From: Antedon mediterranea
Lineage: Eukaryota; Echinodermata; Crinoidea; Comatulida; Antedonidae
Length of the DNA stretch: 60,000 nt
Assembly: GCF_964355755.1 (NCBI RefSeq)
Contig: NC_092675.1
Coordinates: forward strand, 24,718,412 to 24,778,411
Direction: 5' to 3'
Part shown: in pieces, positions 26,779-38,605 of the stretch
How positions within the stretch are numbered: the stretch's first letter is position 1
Layout: each line of letters starts with the position of its first letter
Position numbers and translations under genes: made by a program
The notes under the pieces: model-generated
What the model was told of the DNA's origin: nothing
What the model saw: only the letters and a program-made list of their open reading frames with translations
Database searches by the model: none

Positions 26779-26848
<70 letters not shown>
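26779..26848. repeat. (TA)n microsatellite
   Basis: About 70 bases of uninterrupted AT alternation, directly after the repeat block. The same junction type occurs at 33,790. Confidence 0.95.
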
Positions 26849-26853
<5 letters not shown>

Positions 26854-27537
26854 TGTATATATACCACTGCAACCTTTTCTATATACTTACATACTAAGAT
26901 GTTATGGTGTTATATTAATTTTATAAGTCTACATCACCGTGAGTTGATTATTTCATTAAGCCTTGAGTAGGCCTACTAGATTCTCCATTAATTTACTTGA
27001 ATGCTGATATCATATTCAAGTATGAAGGCATTATATCAAAATACATTTTTTAATTTCTATATAAAACTTTGTCTTATAGGTTAAGTGGCTTTTATAGCAA
27101 ATAAATATAAATATAAAGACAATTTTTTATGAATAATTGTCTTTTTCTAATAATTAAATATTACATGACGCGTTTGTTCATCTGACGTCTTGTCATAATT
27201 GATTTGTTTCACAGCAAATTATCTCCATCGATTCATCTCGATAGAATAATAACTAAGGTAGTAATTAGTCAATATCTAGTGGACTTTAACATACAAAAAA
27301 AATATTTACAAATAATTATCAATCGCCCAGTATTATCAGCACACAAGAAGCTTCATGCATGGATTTAGAATTTAAGTTACGTTCATAAGCTGTTGGGAGT
27401 GGCTTAATATTTACAATATTGTAAAAGATGACCAGAATCCGGGACGCATTATTTTTTTTCCTATTACATTAAGGCAGAAAATATAGAGGGCGTGCATATA
27501 TCATGAATATTCATGATGCATGTCTGAGCTCATCCGC
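26849..27537. other. Gene-free sequence
   Basis: Nothing recognised. Confidence 0.45.
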
Positions 27538-27626
27538 GACTATACAGCCCACTATGACGGTCGGTTGGTCGGTAAAGACTAATTTGCGCACGCGACTGCA
27601 GTCATGTAGGCTATATGGCCTTGTTA
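27538..27626 (+). repeat. Dispersed repeat family, copy C
   Basis: TATACAGCCCACTATGACGG, GGTCGGTTGGTCGGTAAA, CGCACGCGACTGCAGTCATG and TATATGGCCTTGTT match copies A and B in order. Confidence 0.7.
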
Positions 27627-28295
27627 TTGGACGAAAGGCTATTTCGAACACGTTTTCTATCGTTTTAAAAACTTTTTATAATGGTTTTTTACTTAATGCT
27701 TACGTTCATTCACAATTAGTATGCATAGTTTAAATTTATTTTAATGCTAATAGTGTAATACTATAGGCCTACAATACTATAACAATATGTTGTTTTCATG
27801 TGTTTCCACTAAGGAATAGCAAATGTCAATGCATTAAGGACAATTAATGAGATACTATATTAACATAAATGAAAATACGTTGAAAATCATGATTGCGCTT
27901 CTCCAGTTGAATCACTTCCTAAGGCCTGAGATTACCGAACCCAATGATAATGAATGATGCATAATTTACATCACAAATGTTTATTAAGTTAAACATCGTG
28001 TTGCTGTGGCCTTCTAGATGGGCTGCTGATGGCGACGTACTGCAACAAAAATATTTATTGCAAATATTCACCTTTTAAATCATTACATTGATGACTTCGA
28101 CCTAATTCACGTTATCGTAGTACAACTTTATTTATTCAAAGCCTAATTTGGTACATTTTGAAATATATTATTGTATGCCACCACATATGATGTAGGCCTA
28201 TGGTGTATTGAAAATAATATTTAAAGTGCGTATTATAAGACTTCGGTTATAAAAAAAATCGGGAATTAATTTTCGGTCGTATGCAAAACATTACA
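27627..28295. other. Gene-free sequence
   Basis: Nothing recognised. Confidence 0.4.
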
Positions 28296-28460
28296 TTAAT
28301 AATAATAATAAATATAATAATAATAATAATAAGATTTTTATAGCGCACATACCACTCCAGAGTGCTCAAGGCGCATTTAAAAATAAAAAAGAAATAAATC
28401 ATACAAATTCCTGACAAATAAAATGCAATTTCTTTGGAGGGTCCCCATTCCAGAGTGTGC
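28296..28460 (-). mobile_element. Probable LINE/SINE 3' end with (ATT)n tail
   Basis: Read on the minus strand, TGCGCCTTGAGCACTCTGGA is followed by GTGCGCTATAAAAATC and then an ATT repeat tail (28,330-28,298). This is a common retroposon 3' end layout. The rest of the element is not recognised. Confidence 0.55.
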
Positions 28461-28984
28461 TTTTGTTTGATATTTATTATAATTTTCTATTCAACTTAAA
28501 TATATATTATCATTCTAAGCGTTTTCTGGAATTACGTTGGTCAAAACAGGAAAATAATACGTTTAAAAAGTCTTAAAATATTCGTTCAATACAGACAACT
28601 AATTTTTCATACAATAATCTAAAGTTTTATTTACAACTTTTTATATTTCCAAATCGTAAAATAAGAACATTACTAGACAAAATTAGGGCCTATATTTATA
28701 TGGAAACACGATACCCTGTGTATTATGTTGTATGAACTCTGTTGGCAAAATCACATTTATCGTTTTAACGTATATAACGCATTGTAATAAATTCAAATTG
28801 GCCTATGCGTCAAGCATTCGTATACATTACACGTACGTGCTCGAAACAGATTAAGATTTTAGAAAATACACTAAACAGGTAGGCATATGCACATTCTATG
28901 GAACGCCGTTTACGCAACATTTCGATGATATGAATTTTATGACGCGATATGTGAATGAAATGCATCGATATGAATTGAATGGCG
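28461..28984. other. Gene-free sequence
   Basis: Nothing recognised. Confidence 0.4.
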
Positions 28985-29155
28985 TGATATATGAATGAAA
29001 TGTTTTGAATTGAATGCTTTGAATTGAATGTTTTGAATGAAATGTTTTGAATGAAATGTTTTGAATTGAATGTTTTGAATAAAATGTTTTGAATGAAATG
29101 TTTTGAATGAAATGTTTTGAATGAAATGTTTTGAATGAAATGTTTGAATTGAATT
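28985..29155. repeat. 14-bp minisatellite (ATGTTTTGAATGAA type)
   Basis: About eleven head-to-tail units, mostly ATGTTTTGAATGAA with a GAATTGA variant, give an apparent minus-strand frame of repeating FKTFHS-like peptides. That frame is a by-product of the repeat. Confidence 0.9.
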
Positions 29156-29191
29156 GAAAAGTCAAACTATTGGCGGCGTATGTCATTCCCG

Positions 29192-29420
29192 CTCGCGATT
29201 TTTTTTCAACCTCTTAATAGGCCTAAGCATGGGTACCCTCATCTCCTTTCAACGCTGTCATCAATATGAATCCTTTACAGAGACTTCCTAACAGACCTGA
29301 AACATTGAAATACATATTTCCGAACCCAGGTCTGTTAGGATTCTCTGTAAAGGCAGCGTGGAAGAAAGGAGATGAGGGTACCCAGGCTTAGGCCTAAGAG
29401 GTTGAGAAAATAATCGCGAG
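29192..29420. mobile_element. Hairpin MITE, 229 bp
   Basis: Nearly the whole element folds back: CTCGCGATT..CAACCTCTTA..AGGCCTAAGC.TGGGTACCCTCATCTCC..CTTTACAGAGA..CTAACAGACCTG on the left is mirrored on the right around a 27-base centre (AAACATTGAAATACA...). The left arm carries an extra 13-base stretch. TGTCATT occurs close outside both ends (29,181 and 29,424), a possible target duplication. Superfamily unknown. Confidence 0.8.
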
Positions 29421-30806
29421 AATTGTCATTGAATTAATGTTCTTTGCCTGATGTGTTTATATATATATATATAGTGAAATATATAGGCTGCAGTCAAGAT
29501 TTTAATCTTAAACAGATCTATTTTATTTTTACATTAATTACTAAATACTAATAAGATTTAACTTTTCAATTTTTCACGTCAGTGATGTAAAAATAGTATA
29601 TACGCTAAACATTGTATAGTTATGGTAATACAAAAAGGTACAGTATATGATGGACATATAATTACTAGAGTTCCAAGAAGCTCTCACGTTATATATGATT
29701 AGTTTGAGAGTATTACGTCATGGCAAATGAGTAAAGATTTGACGTTCAGGTAAAAATGATGACGTACATTACGGTACATTACATGATGACAATTATAATT
29801 TTGTTAATTTACGTAATTAAACTTAGTTTCAAGTACGGTAACCTTATCAGTGTCATGTGTCAATTGATTTTTAATCTTGTTTAATGGAAAATTAGTGGTT
29901 TATCATCAATTGTTGTAATTTGTTTACGTTATATTTGCCGGTCAATATAACACGTTTTATAACACACCTAGATATATTCTTGTAATTGATTGGATGATAG
30001 TTGGTCACATGGAGTTTAATAGACGTCAAAGTGAAATGCAAACATGTTCTATTTTTTCATTATTTAAATCCACAGACAAAAAATATGTCTGCATATTGAT
30101 TACGTCAATGTACCTATCTAATGTTCATTTATAACGCTTGTATTTTGGGGCTGGTCGCCCTTATATTCTGATTAAAATCTCTCATTGGAGAGAACCAAAA
30201 GATATTCTTGTTGCACAGTGAACAACTGGATCGTGCGACGCGGGCCGGGGATAGGCTGTTGACTGCGCGTTCGAAAATCAACCTGTTAAAAGGTACAACT
30301 TGACCAAGAACCATATTTTAACAACGTATTAAGGATGTACATATGATTTCAGAACAATCGCGAAATTTACGATATCGCCGCACGCGCTCGCCGTACAGCC
30401 GTCGCCGTAAATTGCTGTGACGTCACAAGTACATGGCAAACGCTACCTCATGAGTTTCACTGTTGTTAACATACAAGAGATAGGTACCGTCACTCCAATT
30501 GTTAATTTGACCTGTATTAGGCTTAAATTTGGTTCTCGGTCAAGTTGCCCTTTAAACATTAATTATGTATATTGGCCGGTAAAATTATTGTATGTATTAC
30601 AAAGGCTATGTAATATCAGTAAAGATCGTATGAGTATAAAAACACAACTAGCTATATGATTGTTGTCACCGTAATGTGTAATCGCTCTCACCAGCATTTG
30701 ATATTCAATATACAAAGCGGCCGAGTAATTTGAACAAAGTTTAGTTTAAAACAATACAGATGTGTTGAATGAAATATATTGTTTGAATGTTTGCATGGCG
30801 AAATCA
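29421..30806. other. Gene-free sequence with a small CpG-rich patch
   Basis: No gene recognised. At about 30,230-30,425 the sequence is unusually rich in CG dinucleotides for this window and ends in a perfect CRE-type palindrome TGACGTCA (30,418-30,425). Confidence 0.45.
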
Positions 30807-30953
30807 AATGTTGATATAAGTTTGCGGTACACCACGTATATTAGTTCTGACTGTTGAGTTTCTCGACGTTTCGATTAATATGCTTTGATCGTCCTCACTC
30901 CTGAACTTTTCAGAACTAATATACGTGGTGTACCGCAAACTTATATCAACATT
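30807..30953. repeat. Perfect 42-bp inverted repeat with Penelope-like loop
   Basis: Arms 30,807-30,848 and 30,912-30,953 are exact complements (AATGTTGATATAAGTTTGCG...). The 63-base loop, read on the minus strand, has TGAGGACGATC, a 4-bp CGAT/ATCG stem and CGAAACGTCGA, which resembles the degenerate hammerhead region of Penelope-like terminal repeats. The inverted repeat is seen directly; the Penelope link is an inference. Confidence 0.8.
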
Positions 30954-31622
30954 AAATGAAATAATTACTGTTCTGTGTATTATTGCATCTAGAATTCTTC
31001 TAGTTGATAATTAATCAAATTAAGATTATTCGTCCTCAAAAAATTTGTATTTGCACAATCTGTTGTTCCGATACAGTACAGTATAGTGATTAGTTATCTT
31101 ATCAATTTAGAACATTGATGATAACATAAGAACAAAATAGAATTCGGACACGAACTATCAATTTTCAAATTCTAATCCGAAATTAACAGAATTCAAACAC
31201 ACGTGCTGACAACATGGCACTTTGCAAGGAAGTAACATTGATGTAGGTTAATGGTTCAGAAACAATACTATAGTGGACAAACCTGAGACAAAAATTAAGA
31301 TGTGAATTCGTGCAGATTACATGTGATAACTAGAGCAATCAGATGGTCAAGCCACATTATATGAAATTGATGCAACCATGCGCAATACCACGTGATTGCA
31401 TTTGAGAAAGTAGCTTATACATAACGTAGGCCTACGCAATTTACTTACTTAACTTGTATATAGTGCGTTTACGTAAGTGGTGCAATATTTCTTCTAGTTT
31501 CTACTACTTGTGACTAAAGTAAACTATGTTTAATTTTCTCAAGTAGGTCTAAGGCCTTAAGTCATTTGGGTAGGCAATTTTCTGTTCTACTTCAGGTAAT
31601 CCAACATTAATTCCTTGTCAGT
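30954..31622. other. Gene-free sequence
   Basis: Nothing recognised before the tandem duplication. Confidence 0.4.
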
Positions 31623-32355
<733 letters not shown>

Positions 32356-32372
32356 GTAAAAACTACAGTTTG

Positions 32373-32421
32373 GTCTCTACAGGCTTGTTTCGTGAGTCGT
32401 GCAACTCACTCATCAGGAGAC
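32373..32421 (-). ncRNA. Hammerhead ribozyme of the Penelope-like element
   Basis: On the minus strand the order is stem I GTCTC (32,421-32,417), CTGATGA (32,416-32,410), stem II GTGAGT-loop TGCACG-ACTCAC (32,409-32,392), GAAA (32,391-32,388), a short stem III ACA/TGT with loop AGCC, the cleavage-site A (32,378) and stem I partner GAGAC (32,377-32,373). All stems pair fully and every core nucleotide is present, so it should be self-cleaving. Hammerheads with very short stem III are known from Penelope-like terminal repeats, and the sense matches the coding strand. Confidence 0.92.
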
Positions 32422-32506
32422 TATAATGAGAAGAATCAATTACAACGTTGCTTATAAGAACATTTACTTGTAGAATTAGCATTTACAGGTGATATGTTTT
32501 GGAATG

Positions 32507-33481
32507 TCAGCTGTTATGTAACAATGCTTTCTTTCTGTGCCGGCAGGCGGACACAAGTTCGTTACGTTTGTTTAATGTCGATAATTCAGGGTGGCGGATG
32601 ATAAATAATTTCTCTTTGAGGCAGAGGTTGCATTTTTTGTTTGCGCTACTATATGCTTTAGTAGATGCCAAGATGCGCCATGAGATTGAATAGTCTGTGT
32701 TGTTGTCCTTGAGTGTCCAAATATGTTTACTGAGTTCGGTTGAGTTTCTAGAACGTGTATTACGGAATGATGAGGTATGATTTCTGTATCGTGTTTTAAA
32801 ATCATTTTCAGTGAGTCCGATATAAGTTTCTGAGGTGGATTTGTCTTTGCGTGTAACTGTGGCTTGGTATATTACAGATGATTGTAAGCAATTTCCGTTT
32901 AGCGGGCATGTGTTTTTCTGTCGGCAGTTGCATGTTTTGTTTTCTTGCGTGTTTTCCACGGATGTTGTTTCGGGCTGGTTGAGTATTCTCTTGTTGTGAC
33001 TGTCTATTATCTGTTTCATATTGTTCATACAACTGTAGCTAATCTTGATGGTGTTTCGGTTGAAGATTTTTCTTAGTTTGTTATCTTTTGGAAAATGCTT
33101 GTCTACTCGGGATAGGAATTTCTGTCCAATGTTTGTGCTGACGTTTTTGCTGAACGGTGGGTTGTACCACAGAATGTCGTTTCGTTGTCTGTTTTTTCGT
33201 CTTGTCTGGGTTACCGGCTCGTATTTTAGTGTGTACTGGTATCCACTGTCGTTGAGAGTTTTCTGGTATACAGGGCCGGCTTGGTTGAATGAATTCTTGT
33301 CGGATGACAAGGACGAGAGTCGTTTGTTTATTCCGGCGGGTATATTCTTTAGGATGGTCGGTGGGTGGTTACTTTGTTGATGGATATACTGTAACGTGGC
33401 GTTTGGTTTGGTGTAGGGCTGGTATGTGTTCTTCGCTAGGTTGAGTGTGACGTCTAAGAAGTTGATGACTTGTTTGTTTGC
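32507..33481 (-). CDS. Penelope-like reverse transcriptase C-terminus plus GIY-YIG endonuclease
   Basis: The frame is open for 324 residues from 33,481, with no start codon because the 5' end is lost. It begins NKQVINFLDVTLNLAKNTY, followed by PYTKPN and SNHPP, the typical end of the Penelope-type reverse transcriptase. Near the middle CNCRQKNTCPLNGNC is a cysteine-rich linker. Then VIYQATVTR and TYIGLTENDFKTRYRNH form the GIY-YIG-type nuclease core, with later CLKEKLFI and a basic end. In this class the nuclease nicks target DNA to prime reverse transcription. The zinc-binding linker suits the Neptune/Nematis type rather than Penelope proper, an inference. The fragment lacks the catalytic part of the reverse transcriptase, so it cannot move by itself. 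Confidence 0.9.
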   Translation of the reverse strand, partial: ANKQVINFLDVTLNLAKNTYQPYTKPNATLQYIHQQSNHPPTILKNIPAGINKRLSSLSSDKNSFNQAGPVYQKTLNDSGYQYTLKYEPVTQTRRKNRQRNDILWYNPPFSKNVSTNIGQKFLSRVDKHFPKDNKLRKIFNRNTIKISYSCMNNMKQIIDSHNKRILNQPETTSVENTQENKTCNCRQKNTCPLNGNCLQSSVIYQATVTRKDKSTSETYIGLTENDFKTRYRNHTSSFRNTRSRNSTELSKHIWTLKDNNTDYSISWRILASTKAYSSANKKCNLCLKEKLFIIRHPELSTLNKRNELVSACRHRKKALLHNS

Positions 33482-33623
33482 TTATATGGTATATATTATA
33501 TATATATATTTATATATATATATATATCCAATCTGCAGACAGTACTGTTTCGATCTTATTAGATCTCGTCAGTGCAGCTTAGGTTTCGAAATGAAATGTA
33601 CCGCAGAACTGGCACAATATAGG

Positions 33624-33789
33624 CTTGCACTGATGAAGGGCTATTGTTGCCCGAAAGCTCTGCTAACTTTTCTGGCTGTTTTACTTCTCGTTTTGATTTA
33701 GCTTTTCGCTTTTATTTTGTATCTTCATTGAGATCCAGCCACTGATACCCACAGCATTGTCATTTTTTCAGTAATTTGCCTTTGGATTT
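33624..33789 (+). repeat. Dispersed repeat with hammerhead-like core, copy 2
   Basis: Same block as at 26,614, with the same CTGATGA (33,630-33,636), GGGC/GCCC hairpin, GAAA and AGC/GCT order, then TTGATTTAGCTTTTCGC and ATTGAGATCCAGCCACTGAT. It is opposite in sense to the adjacent Penelope-like element and separated from it by TA-rich sequence. Again it runs into TA-rich DNA at 33,790. Confidence 0.7.
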
Positions 33790-33799
33790 ATATATAGGA

Positions 33800-36451
33800 A
33801 AATTTATATATATATAAGTATATATATATATTGTCCAAAAAATGACAAGTATTATGTAAAAAAAAATTGAATATACAGTAAAGAGATAGAGTAGGCCTAA
33901 TTGAAAACAAGGCAGAAAGCAATGATGATAACAGACAATAGGTGATAAGTCTCACCCATATACAAGACAAGGAACGAAATATGATTAAACGTATTTCCAT
34001 TCAGAATCAATGTTTCTCTTGTTTGCCTGTATGTGTATGACTATTATTTCCATGAATGTCTCAGTATACAAGCTGAACAGACAGACAAAGCAGAAATATA
34101 ACTCATATAAGAGCCTACTAAATTGCGCTATGTTGGCCGAATTATTTTCAAAGAACTTTTAAAGGTCTGGCGAAGTAAGAGGAAATGACGAACGATCAAT
34201 CATGGCTAATTTAACATGATGCATACGTTTGCACTCATTTATTTAATGATGAAAACCTGTCTCATAAGGTGCATGCATTTATATTTGTTTATATTGCATA
34301 GCATTATTTAAACACCATGTCGTCAAAATGACATCATTATGACTTCCGTTTCGAGAATCGTAAACGTTTTAAATTTTCGAAGAAAATTATGCAGACTGAG
34401 CGGGAGACTGAGTAACTTTTGTGTAATTTTCGTGTTCGCGTAATGAGACATGAAATCCAGTGAAATCTGGAGGATGAGTAACTTTCGCGAGCAACTCGCG
34501 TCTGCGTTAAAAGTTTGTAATTGTTCAAAACTGTAGGCCATTTCAACATCTTCAAAAGTAGCGAAGAGGTACATCTCTCGATCTCTTGAATTAGGCCTAC
34601 CTCCTTTGTAATATTATGACTTTTAACTGTAGTATTATTCTCTGGGCCAAATATCTAAATTAGTAATTGTTTGCCTTTAAACGGTCATTTTTCGGCAAGT
34701 TAATTCTAAGTAGGTTAGGCTGCAGAGAGGCCGAACACACCAGCAGGTAAGTTCCACTAATATTTGGCTATATAATATAAAAAATATACTGTAGCCTTTT
34801 ATATCGGTGAAATATAACATTTGACATTCCCTTGGAAATTATATTTTTCTCTCGGGATTATATTTTCCCTCAGCTTCGCTTAAAAAAAAATATAGCCTTT
34901 TCTTTCGGAAATCAAAAGTTAATTCACCTCTAAGCAGGCAATATGTTGTATAATAATATTGAAATCTCAATTTCACGTAATATAATTTTTTTTTGAAAGA
35001 ATCAATTCAAACAAAATATCTGGAATATCTTTGATCTTTGTTTGAATATTCATGTAATCAGCATAAAGTAGCGATAAAGTGGAATGTTAAATATGAATTA
35101 TTAAAATGTATTATTTTGTAATAAAAAACGAGCATTTATTTTATTTTGTGATAAAAAATTATACAAAATACTGTTTAAATGCGACAAAAACAATAGTATC
35201 CATGGGTATGTTATCTGGATCATGATACTATTTATCACCATTTCAACAATTATAAAATTGCCTAATTACTAACTGCGGTTATAATATCATACAGCAGGTA
35301 TAGTTATTTCTCATGTGAATATCTTCAGCTGTTATTTAATCTAATCAGTATTAAGTGAAATATCTTGGTAATTAGTATTTGCCAAATAGAAGATAGTATG
35401 AGTGTTTACTTCCAATATCATACAACATACAAGCATGATCTCAACAGTATTTTATTTCAGCTGTTTTTGCAACTTCAATACTATTAACTATAGTATCATT
35501 ATGTGTCTACTTTAAGGGCTCAAAGTAACTTTAAGTCCACTAATCATATGTAATAACTTAATTCTTCATTAATATTGGTCGCTCAGGTAAACGAGATTCC
35601 AGTTTTTACATTGGTTGTTCAGGTTTCCAAAATGTACTATTGTGGTTGTATACGGGCAATCCACTCGTTGTAGATGCGGAATTGCTAATTAAGACGAATA
35701 ATCTAATCCATATAGTTAATGGAAAACTATATGCGTATAGACAAAAAGCTTTCAGATTTAAGTAAAGCATGATAGTTACCTGTCAGAATATATATAAACA
35801 ATTTCCGTTGTGCTGTGATGAATTGTGTTCAGAGGGAGATATCTATCGGAAAAACAAAATACACGCCCATGATTTAAATATATCCTATATCGTTGGCTAT
35901 AGTCACCAAAATGGTGTTTAACATTATTATTTTGTGATTGTTTTACTACGTGGATTTAGACCAAATTTTAAACGGACACATTACATCTTATTGAATTGGG
36001 CTGATAGTAACTACATGAAAAAAGCTATACCCAGTTTGAATCATTACATGTGTTTAAGCAAAGATTAGTGCCGCTACACTCTATTTAACACTGCTCCCGC
36101 TAGGAAATCTAACGGCTAAGGGGAAAAGTTAAACAATATTTAATACTATTTAATAAGCACATTACTAGACTAGATTAAACTTACTTTGACTAGATTAGGC
36201 AATTTAAGTCCTGTTTTATTGATTTTTAAAATAGTAACAATTGTTACTATTTTACTCGTATTAGTTTAAATTATTTTGAATAAATATTGTGTATTCCGAT
36301 CTGATTATAATTATTGTGTGTAATTATTGTAGGACAATATATTATTAGAGATATATTAGCAATATGATTTGTTTTTAATTTGTAAACTTTCCATTTGTTC
36401 GGACTGTTCACCTGAATGGCGTCCAAGTTATTTACATTGAACCAAACATAA
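33800..36451. other. Gene-free sequence
   Basis: No gene recognised. The minus-strand frames at 34,323-34,574 overlap each other in two phases and have no domain. A poly-purine/AT background dominates. Confidence 0.45.
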
Positions 36452-36530
36452 GGTGTCTAAGTAGTTTAATGGTAATGGATGTATACATCAAGCATGATTC
36501 CGGGTTCGAATTTCGGTTGGAGCAGCTTTT
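36452..36530 (+). pseudogene. tRNA-like sequence (SINE head or tRNA pseudogene)
   Basis: An A-box-like TAAGTAGTTTAATGG (36,458-36,472) and a B-box GGGTTCGAATTTC (36,502-36,514) lie at tRNA-like spacing and are followed by CGGTTGGAGCAGC and a T run. Acceptor and anticodon stems do not pair well, so it is read as degenerate. Confidence 0.5.
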
Positions 36531-37830
36531 TCTAACTTTCACGGATATTCTTCACCGTCTAGTTTTCTTAGATAATGTCTAAAGGTAATCGTATGTTGCA
36601 ATCATTAGCATTCAATTATAATGGATTCTCTATATGTTGATAAACATCAATTACTTGAAAGCTTTTTGCCTCGAATATTCTTAATTGTGCTTTATAAAGC
36701 CGCCTTCAACGTTTTCGCATAATACGTTACGAACACTTAATTGTGTATACTGTCACTACCTATACTGTGTCATTATCATTTTTACGTTTCTACATTTATA
36801 GAAAATCACGTTTTTTGTTGAAAATAGGCTTAAAAACGTGATTAGGATGTTGGACATTTGATGATATTCTTCCATTCGACAAGTGTTATTGGTTCGAAAC
36901 AACTGGAAACACCGTTTCTATTTTATAGATGTCTGTAATGAAATAGATTACGTTTACAGTAAAACAAACCATCACTTCAGTTTACAATAGGCCTCCTACT
37001 GCTCGTCGAGCGAGTTTTTGGAAACTTATTTACAATAATGATTCCATTCCCTGATAAAATACAATATCTATTCACCATCTAACCCTTAAGCCTTTTGTAA
37101 ATTCCAGACATTAGTGGGAGTGTGTAAACATCAATTAATATGTATGCGAAGCATAATTATATTTAATTTAAAAGTAGAGTTGTAGTGATGATGTCATGTC
37201 ACTGTTGCTAGAATTGCTAGAATCAAGATTCATTAATCCGTTTAATGGGTTTGTGGTGTGATAGTCGGCTTCTTTGAGAACTAAAGCACGTAAGACTTAA
37301 TGCTTTAAGCATCGATAATAATGATTGTATTGTTTTCTTCATCAACATCAAATTGGTTATAAGAACTGAGATTTACACCACAAAACAAGCTGAATATTAA
37401 AGTGTGACGCCATATTTCAATAAGTTTCCACAGACAAAATTGGTTTCAGCAGTGCAGAAAATCATTTCGTTATTACAAAACCTTGTTTATAATCACAGCA
37501 AATATTAAAAGGTAAGGAGGTCGCTACTAAAATTTATCATATAGCAAAACTCACGTAGGCCTACTCCAGGCAATGAATACAGGCCATCATGATAGGACAC
37601 TCCTTTCAATTTCTCTTTCTGGCAACACTTTTGTGGAAATAGGATGTCTAGAAAACTAAGACTTAAAATATTTTTGTTTTCTATATCTAGAAAATCAAGA
37701 TATCTTAGGTCTTAGTCACTCGTGGAAATAACCGTCTCGGATCAATTTGTTTACGTGCACACATTTGGAAAAAAAAATTATTTTACGATGATACTGTTCT
37801 TAACCAGCAATAGCAATTTACTGGTGTAAG
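36531..37830. other. Gene-free sequence
   Basis: Nothing recognised. Confidence 0.4.
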
Positions 37831-38119
37831 GGTAATATCGGACTAGCATGTGATAGACATGGGTTTGAGGTTATCTGTACCATACTAATTGCATCCTTAG
37901 GCAAGATGCTTTACGCTCATTGCCTCGTCGGATGGGATGTAAAGCCGTTGGTCCCGTGTACTTAACAGTGCACGTTAAAGAACTTGGTACACTATTCGAA
38001 AAGAGTAGGGATCGTCTCCCGGTGTTCTGATCTGGTAGGCGCTGCACTTCTGGCTGCCGTGGGTCCGTGGAGGGCGTAATCCGAATTTCCTCAGTTTTCC
38101 AATTAAACTTGAGGACCAG
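37831..38119 (+). mobile_element. SINE body, second copy without 5S head
   Basis: It matches 992-1270 over nearly its whole length, starting GGTAATATCGGACTAGCATG and ending TTAAACTTGAGGACC. It keeps ATCGTCTCCCGGTGTTC, missing from the first copy, and lacks five bases of CCTTCGGATGGG. No 5S-like sequence precedes it, so the copy is either 5'-truncated or descends from a version with another head. The minus-strand frame across it is spurious. Confidence 0.88.
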
Positions 38120-38194
38120 TAATAATACATTTAACACATTTAACATTTAACACATTTTAAAATATCAAAAACTGATAGTGGACAGTACTGTATC

Positions 38195-38605
38195 ACAACC
38201 AGACTTTGTTTGTGGAATGGGCTACCTGTAGATATTAAACTTAATGTCTTTATGTTAATGGCCACTATAAAGCCTAATTTATATTGATAATTCAATTCAA
38301 AATAACATTTAGTTACTTCTTTTTTAAGATTAAAGCAATAATGGAATAAGAAATAACATATACAAATAAAAATAACTGTGGGGTGGGGAGGTGGGTTCGG
38401 AGGGAAAAGGCAGGATCTCAGAAAGATACAGGATCTTGAGTCGGGTTATATATATTCATGTTTTGTTTGTAGGCTTATACTTTGAGTGTTATATGTTATG
38501 TCTTATAGTAACAGTTGTTCTCGTTTGCCTCTTCTTGGTACACTCAACAAAGTGTTTTCCATCAGGGAGGTATAAATACCTCCCATGTTGCTGAAATATA
38601 AAATA
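38195..38605 (+). pseudogene. LINE 3' end (CR1/L2-like), decayed
   Basis: TLFVWNGLPVDIK at 38,201-38,239 matches the LWNSLP..IR motif that closes CR1/L2-like polymerases. After about 130 bases a GC-richer 3' UTR-like region (38,380-38,600) ends CATGTTGCTGAAATATAAAA. The short frame at 38,391-38,594 lies in this 3' region and has no protein features. Possibly two abutting elements. Confidence 0.55.

Larger units (their letters stand above)
32373..33481 (-). mobile_element. 5'-truncated Penelope-like element
   Basis: The element is read right to left. It opens at 33,481 inside the C-terminal part of the reverse transcriptase, continues through a zinc-binding linker and GIY-YIG nuclease to a stop at 32,507, and carries a hammerhead ribozyme 86 bases further on. 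Outer sequence reaches into the tandem duplication to about 32,276. The 5' break lies next to TA-rich sequence at 33,484-33,530. 5' truncation is usual for this class. The 325-codon frame is uninterrupted, suggesting a young insertion. Confidence 0.9.

Noticed and set aside
26749-26970. Frame with an alternating Tyr-Ile run
   Set aside because: Translation of the TA microsatellite.
28896-29186. 96-residue minus-strand frame with repeating FKTFHS
   Set aside because: Pure translation of a 14-bp minisatellite.
32499-32693. Plus-strand frame over the end of the Penelope-like element
   Set aside because: Shadow of the minus-strand nuclease frame.
33045-33380. 111-residue plus-strand frame
   Set aside because: Antisense shadow of the Penelope-like coding frame.
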